Source of the DNA: JAAYZX01 sp040770645
Lineage (GTDB): Bacteria > Actinomycetota > Thermoleophilia > RBG-16-64-13
Length of the DNA: 64,000 nt
Direction: 5' to 3'
NCBI GenBank assembly: GCA_040770645.1
Contig: JAXGIS010000001.1
Location: forward strand, 186,001-250,000
Within the stretch, counting starts at the first letter, position 1, and each line of letters opens with the position of its first letter. Shown here one piece after another: positions 17,484 to 26,792 of the stretch. The notes beneath the pieces are model-generated. The model saw nothing but the letters and a program-made list of their open reading frames with translations. It had not been told where the DNA came from and did no database searches. The position numbers and the translations under genes were made by a program.

Positions 17484-18397
17484 GGGCTTCGCTCCCGGAT
17501 CAATTTCACGAACGCTTCCTCGAGGGTCTGCCGCACGGGACCGGCCTCGTACACCGGGACTCCGAGCTCCACCGCAACTTGCACAAGGGCGGGTATCTGC
17601 CCAGGTTGCGAGGTGGCGACTGTGATCAACCCATCGGCATGGGTGGGCGCGTTGCCGGCTATGTCCTCCACGCGTTTGAGTAGCGCTGCCAGCCTGTCCT
17701 CAGTGAGCCATCCAACGCGCAGTTGCGCTGACGGCCGCTGCAGTAGTGTCTCAAGGGCCCCCTGCGCCACAACCACACCTCGATTCACCACGGCAGCGCT
17801 GTCGCAGACCCGCTCCACCTCGGTGAGGAGGTGGCTGTTGAGGAACACGGTAACGCCCTGGGTGCGGAGTTGGAGCAACAGATCGCGTACGTCGAGCCGG
17901 CCTAGGGGGTCAAGTGCGCTCGTGGGTTCGTCAAGGAACACGATCCGCGGTCGCCCCACCAGGCTTTGGGCGAGCCCCAACCGTTGCTGCATCCCTTTGG
18001 AGTAACCCCCGATGCGTCGGCCGCCGGCGCCGTTGAGCCCCACGAGTCGGAGCAGTCTGTTGCGTTCGGCGGCGGAGGGACGAAGTCCCGCTAGGCGCAG
18101 ATGTAAGCTCAACAACTCGTCGCCCGTCATCCAAGCCGGGAACCGGAACTGCTCAGCCAGGTAACCCACTGCCGCCTGCACCGCAGGCGACCCGGGTTTG
18201 CCTCCCATCACCGACACTCGGCCGGCATTGGGCCGAACCAAGCCCACCATGATCTTCAGCAGAGTGGATTTACCGGCCCTGTTGGGCCCCAGGAAGCCGA
18301 AGACGCTTCCTTCGGGCACCGTGAGGGTGACGCCTTTCAGCGCTTCCGTTCGGCCGAAGTGTTTGACCACCTCGGAGCACGTGATGGCGCATTCCAT
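17480..18397 (-). CDS. ABC transporter ATP-binding protein
   Basis: The ATPase subunit, 305 residues, of the exporter whose permease overlaps its stop. Walker A is GPNRAGKST near residue 38, where the usual Gly after Asn is Arg; the core GxxxxGKST pattern is intact. The signature is GGYSKGMQQRLGLAQSL, Walker B IVFLDEPTSALDP, and the H-loop NSHLLTE. A C-terminal accessory domain of about 90 residues follows, as in CcmA/DrrA-type exporters. ATG 18397 faces the divergent amidotransferase-like gene. A role in envelope or drug export is likely but unspecified. Confidence 0.9.
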   Translation of the reverse strand: MECAITCSEVVKHFGRTEALKGVTLTVPEGSVFGFLGPNRAGKSTLLKIMVGLVRPNAGRVSVMGGKPGSPAVQAAVGYLAEQFRFPAWMTGDELLSLHLRLAGLRPSAAERNRLLRLVGLNGAGGRRIGGYSKGMQQRLGLAQSLVGRPRIVFLDEPTSALDPLGRLDVRDLLLQLRTQGVTVFLNSHLLTEVERVCDSAAVVNRGVVVAQGALETLLQRPSAQLRVGWLTEDRLAALLKRVEDIAGNAPTHADGLITVATSQPGQIPALVQVAVELGVPVYEAGPVRQTLEEAFVKLIRERSP

Positions 18398-18512
18398 GTT
18401 GACAGGCTATCAGTTCTCAGGGTCGGATGGCGGGGTCAACGCCACCGAAGGTTCAGGTCAACCACAGTTCCACGGTGGGGTACCGTTGTGAGAGCGTTGC
18501 TATGATGAATGC

Positions 18513-19436
18513 ATGAAAACCGCCGTTCCTGCCCATTCATTCACGCCTGATCCGCACCCCGCCGGTTCCGGCGAGGCGCCTCCCCGCCTGCTCGTGCTCG
18601 AGCATGGAACCATAGAGCAGTTGGGAACGTTGGAAGAACCGCTCGGCGCCCGAACTGCGATCAGGCATTTGGTGGCATATCGTGACCCCGTGCATTATGC
18701 GCGCCAAGTGGATTCCGTGGTACATGCACGTGATTTCGACGGTCTGGTTGTATTGGGGGGGCCCGCGACGCTGGTCGACAAGCATCTTCACCCGTTCCTC
18801 GACGAGAGTCTGCGCGTTGTACGTCTGGCCCTGCGCAGCGATACGCCGATCCTGGGCATCGGTCTCGGTGCCCACTTGGTGGCGTGGTCTTTGGGGGCCC
18901 GCGTGTGGACCGGGCGAACGCGTGGCAAAGGGGGCGAGTACGGGTGGTACCCGGTCAGTCTCACAGATCGCGGCAAGGTGGATCCGGTATTTCACGGGTT
19001 TCGCGAGATCGACTCGATGTTCCATTGGCACGGCGATTCGTTCGATTTGCCCGCAAAAGCATGGGGGCTGGCGGAGACGCACCTATATACGCAACAGGCG
19101 TTCCGATGGGGTCGGTGGGTGTATGGGCTACAGTTCCACATGGAAGTGACGGGCCAGATGGTGGCCGACTGGGTGGATACATTTGGTGATGATCTTGCCT
19201 TCTCGCGCCGGGTGGACCCCGATATCATGGTGGCGAAAGCGGTGCGGTATTGTCCCACGCTCAAGCTCAGAGCGGAAACGCTGGCCAAGCATTTCGCGGA
19301 TTGCGTCCAGCATGCGTGCACCGAACGGAAGCACGGTCAGAGGGAGCATGGCCGGAGTTCCCGCCGGCTTTTCGGCTCTCCTGCCGGTGCGGACTCCAAG
19401 CCTTCCCGCCCGTGTGCCGACTCACGGACTCGGTAG
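18513..19436 (+). CDS. Class I glutamine amidotransferase-like protein lacking the catalytic cysteine
   Basis: A GuaA-like GATase1 fold of about 300 residues. The oxyanion strand VVLGGPATLVD, the nucleophile elbow and the end motif GLQFHMEVT with catalytic His and Glu are all in place. At the elbow, where active enzymes have GICLG, this protein has ILGIGLGAHLVAWSLGARV: Cys is replaced by Gly (GGT, one base from TGT). It therefore cannot form the glutamyl thioester if the base is correct. The C-terminal 40 residues are low-complexity and basic. It could be a non-catalytic binding protein, an amidotransferase relative with a new role, or the result of a base error. Confidence 0.75.
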   Translation: MKTAVPAHSFTPDPHPAGSGEAPPRLLVLEHGTIEQLGTLEEPLGARTAIRHLVAYRDPVHYARQVDSVVHARDFDGLVVLGGPATLVDKHLHPFLDESLRVVRLALRSDTPILGIGLGAHLVAWSLGARVWTGRTRGKGGEYGWYPVSLTDRGKVDPVFHGFREIDSMFHWHGDSFDLPAKAWGLAETHLYTQQAFRWGRWVYGLQFHMEVTGQMVADWVDTFGDDLAFSRRVDPDIMVAKAVRYCPTLKLRAETLAKHFADCVQHACTERKHGQREHGRSSRRLFGSPAGADSKPSRPCADSRTR

Positions 19437-19534
19437 GGCCGTCCGCGCTCACCTCCCACACAGAGCGCCCGTCTGGATCTTCGTCTCCCGCATAACGGCG
19501 ACGCCCGTCGTCGTGGTAGTGATGGTCTCAGAGG

Positions 19535-22027
19535 TTAGCGCCAAGCCGGCTGCTCTCCAACATTGGTGCCGGGTCGGAACGGTAGCCACACCAGGGCCAA
19601 GAACCGTACCCTCACGTCGGCCTTTTGGGCCGGATCTCGATCTCCTCGAGATCGCCCTGCTTGGGCCCATCTCCGCTTCCAGCGCAGCCACAGCCGCATT
19701 GAACTCATCCTCGAGTTCCACCTGGGCCTGTTTCACCGTCTCCAGCGTCTCTTTGGCTCGGGCCACATCGCCCGTCTGGTTTATAGAGCGTCCAACCCCG
19801 CGCATGGCAGTGGTGGCTCGACCCACGTTGCCCACGCTGGCCACTTTGCGACCCACCAGGGCGCCCAGTAGCGTCGCGCCCACGGAGATGGCCGTTTGCA
19901 TCTTCTGGCCCTTGGCTTGTTCTTCTTCGCGCTGCACCACCTGCTGTGCTCGGCGTATGCGCTCTTCGAGTGCGGCGAGCTTGGGCCCGTAGGATCGTCT
20001 GAGTTTCTCGACCATGGCGTCGCGTGCCTCTCGCCGGGCGAGTTGGATGCGGGCGCGGAACGCGGCCTCCGTCTCTTCCGGGCCGGCCACCAGCTTGAGG
20101 GCCGGAAAGCTCTTCAGTTTCAGTGCCTGGTTCCGATAGACCCAGTCGGCGAAGTCCTTCTGCCAGGTTTTGTAGCTCATAGCCCTGGTGGCTGCCGGGG
20201 GATGGGAAGGAACGAGGCTCCAGCGGGGGCGGTTGTCGATAGGCGGTCGGGGTCGAGGTCCACCAGTTCGGCTGTTCCCCAGTCAACCGCTATGGGGGAC
20301 TCCTCCAGGTTGAGCACGGCGGCAACCGTCCGGTCGGCGGCAATGCCCAACTTGGTGTCACGGAAGTGCACCTCGGCCACGGCGCCGAGCCCCGGTTTCA
20401 ACGTTATAGCGGCGTCCCCACCTGTGCCCAGTGGGGGCAGATAGAACACCGGGATGTCCGGGGAGTTGCGCCACAACACCGGCACTGGAGAGGGTTGGAT
20501 CTGGGGCCGCAGAGGCCACGTTCGCGGCGGCTGATGGGGCGCTCGCGGCCTGCGCCATGAACGGCGTGGTAGCCGGTGCGGTGGACATGGGGGCAGTCGG
20601 AGCACTGACGGACGCCGTCGAGGCTTCGTTCAGCAGCTTGATCTGGGTCCTGGTGAGCGGGCCGGCCAGGTACGAGAGTGTCCAGCGCGTCTGGAACACC
20701 ACCGGGGCATCTTCATGAACGTTGTACATGAGAAACACGCGGCTTCCCAACCCTGCCAGCGTCGCTTCCATGGCCGCGCGATCGAAACCCCCGGCGGAAC
20801 TCAGCGCCACCCCTTCCAGACCTTCGAGCACCCGAGCTTTGTCGCGCTCGGTTTGCAGACGCCTAAGGAACCAGGTGCCCGTGTTGCTGAGGCCCTTGTA
20901 GTCCAGATCCACCGGATTCTGTGTGGCCAGCACTATCCCCACCCCAAAAGCCCGGGCCTGCTTGAGTAACGTGAGTAGGGGGATCTTGGAGGGCGGATTC
21001 GCCACGGGAGGAAGTATCCGAAGATCTCGTCCATATAAATGATGGCTCGTAGACTGCTGGTGCCGGCCTGTGCTCGTGTCCAGCTCAGGACTTCGTTCAG
21101 AAGCAGGGTCACGAAGAACATGCGCTCGGCGTCGCTCAGGTGGGCGATGGACATGACGGATACGCGGGGTCTGCCGTCGGGCGCATAGAGGAGGGCGCCG
21201 ATATCCAGGGGGTCGCCGGTGAGCCAGGTGGAGAAGCCGGGCGCAGCCAGGAGATTGTTGAACAACATGGCCAGGCCGAAACGATCCTTCGCCGGGTAGA
21301 AAGACTCCAGATCCATGACTCCCACCGTTGTTATGGGAGGAGACTGGATCATTTGGATGAGCGAGGAGAGGTCGAGGTCGCGCCCCTCCACCCACGCCTG
21401 TTGCAGAATGGTGGAGACAAGAATGTGCTCGCGGCTTTTGATGGGATCAGGGTCCACTCCCACCATGGTCAGCAACCCCGAGGCGGCGTTGGATACGCGG
21501 TCACGCAACAGTTCTTCATCCCGCCTGAGCGCAGGCGGTGGTGCTGAGAACGAGCCCAAGATCGAAACCGGCCGTCCCGCTGTGCTGCCCGGCGTGTATA
21601 CGGTGAACTCCGCGGCCGCCCTCAGGCGGGCGATGCGGTCACCATCTTGGCCCCATTCCGCTAGACCCTTGCTCCAAAGTTCCGCCTGTTTCACGGCGAA
21701 CTCATCGGGCGAGAGCCCCTTTCGTTCGGCCTCCTGCTCGTTCACCCAGGGGCGGAAATCCTGAGGCGCAAGATCCGGGAAGGTGAGAAGAAGATTGGGC
21801 AGATCGCCCTTGGGATCGATTACAAGCGAGGGTATCCCGTCGATGGCCGCCTCTTCCAGTAGCCCGATACAAAGGCCCGTCTTGCCGCTCCCCGTCATGC
21901 CCACGCAGACGGCGTGTGTCACCAGGTCCTTGGCATCATATAGAAGCAGGTTATCGAGTCGCTGCTTCCGAGCCAGGTCGTATTCCTTGCCCAGGTAGAA
22001 TACGCCGAGTTTCTCGAAGCCCTCCAT
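19535..22027 (-). CDS. HerA/DUF87-like ATPase (about 830 aa), frameshifted
   Basis: A large AAA-type ATPase of the HerA/FtsK class; members pump or translocate DNA or act as membrane-associated NTPases, and this subgroup is uncharacterised. From ATG 22027 (GGAGGG seven bases upstream): GVFYLGKEYDL, Walker A GMTGSGKTG, SLVIDPKGDLPNLLL, then Walker B AIIYMDEIFGYF, KQARAFGVGIVLATQNPVDL and TGTWFLRRLQTERDKARVLE with the arginine finger. A Pro/Ala-rich linker, a beta-rich part and a coiled-coil (RLRRSYGPKLAALEERIRRA...) follow, ending EQPAWR at TAA 19535-19537. Switches occur near 21000, 20440, 20190 and 19640. The gene stands alone between plus-strand genes. Confidence 0.7.
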
Positions 22028-22238
22028 TGCCGCGCCCTCCTGACACCGGTTCCCGCTGTGTTCAGAATATGCCAGACTGTGTTGCGCAGACAACCTTCGT
22101 CGTGCTTCGTTCACGCATTGTCGGTGGCTATGGATGTGCAGAGTGGCTGCTTCTGCAGGAAGGTGTCCGCAGGGACACGATGAAGGTGTGCGAACTGATG
22201 ATGGGCCAACGGTGTGAGCCAATGGTGAGGAGTTGATG

Positions 22239-23114
22239 ATGATAGGCCAACCGCGCGACGATCTCTACCTGAACGGTGAGTTCATGCCTTTGGCGTCCGG
22301 ACAGATAAGTGTGCAGGACCGGGGTTTCCAGTTCGCGGATGGTGTCTACGAGGTGGTGCGATTCAAGGGGAGCCGGTTCCTGTGGCTGGATGAGCATTTG
22401 GCGCGGCTGGAGCGGGGTCTCACGGCGCTCGCCATCCCCGGAGTAGGTTCTCGTGACCGTTTTACGAGGGTTCTGCCCGAGCTCGTGCGACGATCAGGCA
22501 GCGGCGAAGGCAGCATCTACCTACAGGTCACGCGCGGCCCTGCGCCCAGGGATTTCAGCATGCCCATATCAGCGGTTCCCACGGAGCTCGCCTATGTTGC
22601 CCCTCAGACTTTCTTCACGTGGGATCAGGTGCTGGCCGGCACCACCGCCTGCTTAATGGAGGACATACGGTGGACACGCTGTGACATCAAAGCCATCTGC
22701 CTGACCGCTGCTGTGCTGGGCAAGGCTGTCGCAGCTGAGCGAGGAGCATCGGAAGTCATCTGGGTGGGACCTGACAGGCTTGTACGTGAAGGCGGCTCCT
22801 GTAACCTGTTTGTGGTTCGTGGGGGCGAGGTTTGGACTCATCCGGCGGATCGCCACATCCTGGCGGGGGTGACACGTCTGCGGGTGCTGGAGATGGCGAG
22901 AGAGTTGGGCGTGGTGGTGCGCGAGGAGCCCATGACTGCCGAGGAACTGCTGGTTGCCGACGAGGTGTTTCTCAGCTCCACCCTGCGTGACCTTTTGCCC
23001 ATACTCCGAGTGGATGGTCGGCCGATCGGCCGGGGCCGGGCGGGCCCGGTGAGCTTGCGCCTGGCAGAGAGGATGCGTGCGGCGGTAGATCGAGAGCTGT
23101 CGGCCGATGGCTAG
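22239..23114 (+). CDS. Aminotransferase class IV (D-alanine aminotransferase-like)
   Basis: A fold-type IV PLP enzyme of about 290 residues. DRGFQFADGVYEVVR near the N-terminus, the Schiff-base Lys in RCDIKAICLTAAVLGK, and EGGSCNLFVV agree with D-amino-acid aminotransferases, which interconvert D-alanine, D-glutamate and 2-oxo acids and can supply D-glutamate for peptidoglycan. A branched-chain or 4-amino-4-deoxychorismate lyase activity is the alternative, but the RCDIK motif favours DAAT. ATG 22239 is six bases after AGGAG (22228-22232); ATG 22236 is also possible. Its stop overlaps the azlC start by eight bases. Confidence 0.88.
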   Translation: MIGQPRDDLYLNGEFMPLASGQISVQDRGFQFADGVYEVVRFKGSRFLWLDEHLARLERGLTALAIPGVGSRDRFTRVLPELVRRSGSGEGSIYLQVTRGPAPRDFSMPISAVPTELAYVAPQTFFTWDQVLAGTTACLMEDIRWTRCDIKAICLTAAVLGKAVAAERGASEVIWVGPDRLVREGGSCNLFVVRGGEVWTHPADRHILAGVTRLRVLEMARELGVVVREEPMTAEELLVADEVFLSSTLRDLLPILRVDGRPIGRGRAGPVSLRLAERMRAAVDRELSADG

Positions 23115-23852
23115 GTCCCATTTTTGGCAGGGCGCCAAGGCGGCCGTACCCATTGTGCTGGGTTATCTTTCTATCGGCTTGGCCTACGGGGTGCTCGGTG
23201 TTGCGGCGGGCGTGCCGGCGTGGGCGGTAGTGGGTATGTCCGTATTCGTGTTCGCGGGCTCGGCGCAACTGGTGGCGGTGTCGTTGTTGGGCCAAGGAGC
23301 TGGGGCAGGGGAGCTGGTGGCGGCGGCTCTTCTGCTTAATCTTCGCCACATACTGTACGCGTCGGCACTGGCTCCGCTGCTGGAGCCCATGAGGACGTCC
23401 AGGCTCGCGTGGGTGGCTTACGAGATCACAGACGAGACCTCGTGGTGGCTACTCAGGCTGCACGCCAACGGGGTACGCTTAGCTTCGCTTTCGAAGCGGG
23501 TCTGAATGGTATCTCCCAGCTTTCTTGGGTGGCAGGCTCCTTGCTGGGTGTGGTGGCCGGATCTTTCGTGGGCGACCCGGAGCGCTTGGGCCTGGACTAC
23601 GCGCTCGTCGCCATGTTCCTGGGGCTACTGGCCCTCCAGATGCACAGGCGTCGGGAGCTTGTGCTTGCGGTGGCTGCTGCCCTGATTTCTACGATTCTGT
23701 GGCTTCTCGGCATGGGGAGCACGGGCGCATTGATTGCTACGGTGGTAGTGGCCGGAGTGGGCGCGGCGATTCGGCCGGCTGTTGCGCCCCAGCTGCCCGC
23801 GCATCTGGGTACTGGTGTGGACGATGGCCCAGGGACGGAGCCGGGACCATGA
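23107..23852 (+). CDS. azlC: AzlC-family branched-chain amino acid exporter large subunit, frameshifted
   Basis: The larger membrane subunit of an AzlCD exporter for branched-chain amino acids or similar compounds. VPIVLGYLSIGLAYGVLG, MSVFVFAGSAQLVAVSLL, ALLLNLRHILYASALAPLL and YEITDET are typical. The first frame then runs to a false stop at 23503-23505, while the other continues FAFEAGLNGISQLSWVAGSL and more membrane segments to TGA 23850-23852. The one-base switch lies near 23455-23490. The start overlaps the aminotransferase stop and the end overlaps azlD (ATGA), so the three genes form an operon. Confidence 0.85.
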
Positions 23853-24163
23853 AGTTGGTCTTGGTAATCCTGGCTATGGGGGTAGTCACTTATCTTCTCC
23901 GTGTGATCCCGCTCCTGGCGCTTGCCAACCGAAGGCTACCCCAGTGGCTCCATCGCTTCTTGAGCGGAGTGCCGGTGGCGGTGTTGGCGGCCTTCGCGGC
24001 CCCGCTCATTTTCGCGCCGGAAGGAGCGCTCGACATAAGCCTGCATAATCTGCACCTCCTGGCTGCCGTACCTACGGTGGCCGTGGCCGTATGGCGCCGC
24101 GATTTGCTGTTGTCAGTGGTGGTGGGAGCGGCGACTATGGCGCTTCTGCGTCTTTGGCTGTGA
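23849..24163 (+). CDS. azlD: AzlD-family exporter small subunit
   Basis: A 104-residue, four-segment membrane protein that pairs with AzlC. MGVVTYLLRVIPLLAL with the family TYLLR motif, FLSGVPVAVLAAFAAPLIF and VAVAVWRRDLLLSVVVG are visible. ATG 23849 overlaps the azlC TGA as ATGA, which fixes the start and indicates coupled translation. About 300 bases without a gene follow. Confidence 0.88.
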   Translation: MKLVLVILAMGVVTYLLRVIPLLALANRRLPQWLHRFLSGVPVAVLAAFAAPLIFAPEGALDISLHNLHLLAAVPTVAVAVWRRDLLLSVVVGAATMALLRLWL

Positions 24164-24461
24164 TGGCCTTGGCCGTCGGTGGCACGCGGCGAGACGTTAC
24201 CTGCCCACGGCTGCCGGGGGCGGGAAGCCTGCCCGCGCGGCGCGCTAGGCAGAGAGGTGATGGTGAGGTTCGACGCATGGCGTCATCTACGAGGAACGCC
24301 GGCTCCAGGCTCGGTGAAGGCCACAAGGCCAACCCCCAGCCCATCCCTGCTCCGGAAACAGGGTTGACTCTGTCTCTACACCGCCCTACCATTCACGGCC
24401 GCACATCGCGAGCTGAGCCGGCGCTTCACCGGGAGGTTTCGCCACGGCGTGATGGAGGAGC
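24164..24461. other. Intergenic region of about 300 bases, no gene identified
   Basis: Frames here are short and lack protein-like content. A 35-codon frame from an ATG near 24260 with an upstream GAGAGG is the best candidate and is not convincing. I recognise no riboswitch or tRNA. The last bases hold the ribosome-binding site GGAGGA before ATG 24462. Confidence 0.4.
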
Positions 24462-25115
24462 ATGGTGATTCGGGCGGTTGTGTTCGATATGGACGGCGTG
24501 CTGGTGGACTCTGAGGCAGTGTGGCACGCGGTGCGCCGCGATTATGTGGCCTCGTTCGGAGGGTCTTGGACGGAGGCAAATCAACGGGACTGCATGGGCG
24601 CAAATTCGGCACAATGGTCGAGTTGCATTCGTATGACTTTTGCGGCTCCATTTGATGAGCAGCGCATCTTCCATGATGTGGTATCCATGCTTCGCCAGCG
24701 CTACACGGAGGTGCTTCCAGTCATCCCGGGGGCGCAGCAGGCGGTGCGTGCATTCGCGGACGCTGGGTTCCAGTTGGCGGTGGCGTCGTCGTCCCCCCAG
24801 ACCCTGATTGAGTTCTTAGTGGCGCGACTTGGGCTCGCAGAGGTCTTTTCCGTTCTCGTGTCCTCTGATGCGGTCAAGCGGGGCACGCCGGAACCGGATG
24901 TGTATCTCCATGCATGCGATCAGCTCGGTGTGGATCCCAGTCAGGCAGTTGCTGTGGAGGATTCGGGGAATGGGATCCTCGCAGCGGCTTCGGCGGGGCT
25001 GTATGTGGTGGCGGTGCCCAGTCGAGATTTCCCCCCGTCCCCCACGTCACTGGCGCGAGCCGATCTGGTGCTCGATTCCATGTATGACCTGGATCCCGGG
25101 ATCCTGCGATTGTAA
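24462..25115 (+). CDS. HAD-superfamily phosphatase (subclass IA, beta-phosphoglucomutase-like)
   Basis: A cytosolic phosphotransferase of 217 residues. Motif I is VVFDMDGVLVDSE with the nucleophilic Asp, the cap has a helical insert, motif II is ASSSP, motif III holds Lys in KRGTPEPDVYLHA, and motif IV is VEDSGNGILAA. These agree with beta-phosphoglucomutase or sugar-phosphate phosphatases; the substrate cannot be told. ATG 24462 follows GGAGGA closely. The next gene starts 207 bases later, apparently from its own promoter. Confidence 0.88.
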   Translation: MVIRAVVFDMDGVLVDSEAVWHAVRRDYVASFGGSWTEANQRDCMGANSAQWSSCIRMTFAAPFDEQRIFHDVVSMLRQRYTEVLPVIPGAQQAVRAFADAGFQLAVASSSPQTLIEFLVARLGLAEVFSVLVSSDAVKRGTPEPDVYLHACDQLGVDPSQAVAVEDSGNGILAAASAGLYVVAVPSRDFPPSPTSLARADLVLDSMYDLDPGILRL

Positions 25116-25282
25116 TGCCCGGCGGCCGCGACCGGCAGTGGGGTCCCCTTGGACTCTGATTCGCCTGCTGGGTGGCGATAATGAGCGCTACATAGCTCAT
25201 CAGGTTCATCTTCTTGTGGTGGATGGCTGGTCCCACGAAACCCCGACCGAGCCCAACGTGAGCCTTACTGCATGGGAGCCGC

Positions 25283-25288
25283 TATAAT
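25283..25288 (+). promoter_or_regulatory. Candidate -10 box upstream of the first radical SAM gene
   Basis: A perfect TATAAT stands 35 bases before the GTG start at 25323, in an otherwise GC-rich region. No clear TTGACA-like -35 is found 16-18 bases upstream, so the promoter may be extended or activator-dependent. The Shine-Dalgarno GGGGGAG follows at 25313-25319. Confidence 0.35.
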
Positions 25289-25322
25289 TACTTAATCGTT
25301 CGCCCACGCAAAGGGGGAGCCT

Positions 25323-26536
25323 GTGTCAGCGCAAGTGGATCACCGTTCGCTCTATCGTTTACCGTGGAACCTCGCCGATAACGCCATCACCTGGCTTGAG
25401 CCTACAACTAAATGCAATCTCTACTGCGAGGGATGTTATCGAGAGAATGATCCGCAGGGGCATAAACCCCTAGAGGTTGTGATAGAGGAATGGAAACGGT
25501 CAAACGCTTGCGTAACACGGACGGCATCTCCATTGCCGGCGGGGAGCCGCTCATCTATCCGCACATCGTTGAGTTGGTTCGCTACGTAGCGGACCAGGGC
25601 TGGAAACCGATCGTGAATACCAACGGCAGAGCGCTTACGCCTGAGCTGGTTGTGCGTCTCCTTAACGCCGGAATCGCGGGGTTCACGTTCCATGTAGATT
25701 CGCATCAGATTCGCCCCGGATGGCGGGGGAAAACCGAGCAAGAACTCAATGAGTTGCGGCTCAAGTTGGCCCGCATGGTTTACAAGCACGGCAAGGGCCG
25801 AATCGCCGTTGCTTTCAATGCCACCATTTACCGGGACACGTTGGGCGAGGTGCCGGGGTTGGTGGAGTGGGCTCGTGAGAATATCGAGTTCGTGAACACC
25901 ATGGTGTTCATCCTCTTTCGGTCGGCCAAGAAGAAGGCGGACTACGAGGGCTGGGTGCACGGGAAGAAGATCGATATTGGGCAATTGGTGTACCACCTGG
26001 AGCATCAGGAAGGACATAAGGACATCATGTCCCAGGAAGTCATTGACCAGATACGCACGGTCTTCCCCGAGTACCAGCCGTCCAGTTACCTGAACGGCAC
26101 CGAGGACGCCTCTGCGTTCAAATGGCTGCTGGGTCTGCGCTTCGGCAACTCGAAGAAGATGTATGGTTGCACCGACGCCAAGTTCATCGAACTGGCGCAG
26201 ACCGCTCATCACATCACCCGCGGAACCTACCTGGCTTACACCAGTCCCCGCCTCATGCGTAACAGTGGCGTGTTGATGCCATTGGGCATCATGAACAAGA
26301 GCTTGGCCCGCATTGCCCGCGCCTATATCAAGGATTGGGCCAATTGGGGGGAGCCCTTGCGCATGCAGTCACTGATGATCATACAGCCCTGCGACATCAT
26401 GCCGGACGGCCGGCAGAGCATGTGTGACGGCTGTCCCGACATCCTTCCCTACAAAGGTCGGTTGGTCTGGAGTTGCCGCGTGGACGAGTTGGAGGAGTTT
26501 GGGGGATTCGTTGCGTTCGGCCCCAAGGAGAAGTGA
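25323..26536 (+). CDS. Radical SAM protein of unknown function, frameshifted near the N-terminus
   Basis: A radical SAM enzyme of about 405 residues. The 4Fe-4S/SAM motif CNLYCEGC lies near residue 36, followed after the frame switch by ISIAGGEPLIYPH (the GGE motif). The C-terminal third is rich in cysteines (CDIMPDGRQSMCDGCPD ... WSCRVDELEEFG), suggesting an auxiliary cluster. The break is in GAGGAATGG near 25490: one more A gives IEEMETVKRLRN and joins both halves. A second radical SAM gene follows 256 bases later. I do not recognise the substrate; a peptide or small-molecule modification role is only a guess. Confidence 0.8.
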
Positions 26537-26792
26537 GTAGGCTTCTCGGAGGTACCATCGGAGTTGCGGGGGTGGTCCTCACCGGCGGCCGGGTGTAACA
26601 TAAAGAAATCATAAAAACGATGCTTGACTAGTCCAAGGCTGCGATCCCAAGACTCGTCCGGTGGGGGCCGGATATTCGGGGTCGCGATCACCTCAGCGCA
26701 GCCCCATGGGCACTTGGAAGATCACCACAGCGACATCAGTGGAGCGAGCGTTTGGCTCGTGACAACTCGGTGCCGCGAGAGGAGGAGGCCCT
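26537..26792. other. Intergenic region of 256 bases between the two radical SAM genes
   Basis: No gene is seen. An AT-rich patch (about 26598-26622) stands out against the GC-rich surroundings and could hold a promoter for the second radical SAM gene. The end of the region carries GAGGAGG before GTG 26793. Confidence 0.35.

Noticed and set aside
18486..18506. Promoter TTGTGA ... TATGAT before the amidotransferase-like gene
   Set aside because: The spacing is only nine bases, and the -10 would leave almost no leader before ATG 18513.
24260..24367. A 35-codon frame with a purine-rich upstream stretch in the gap after azlD
   Set aside because: Too short, Pro/Arg-rich and without homology clues; left as an unannotated gap.
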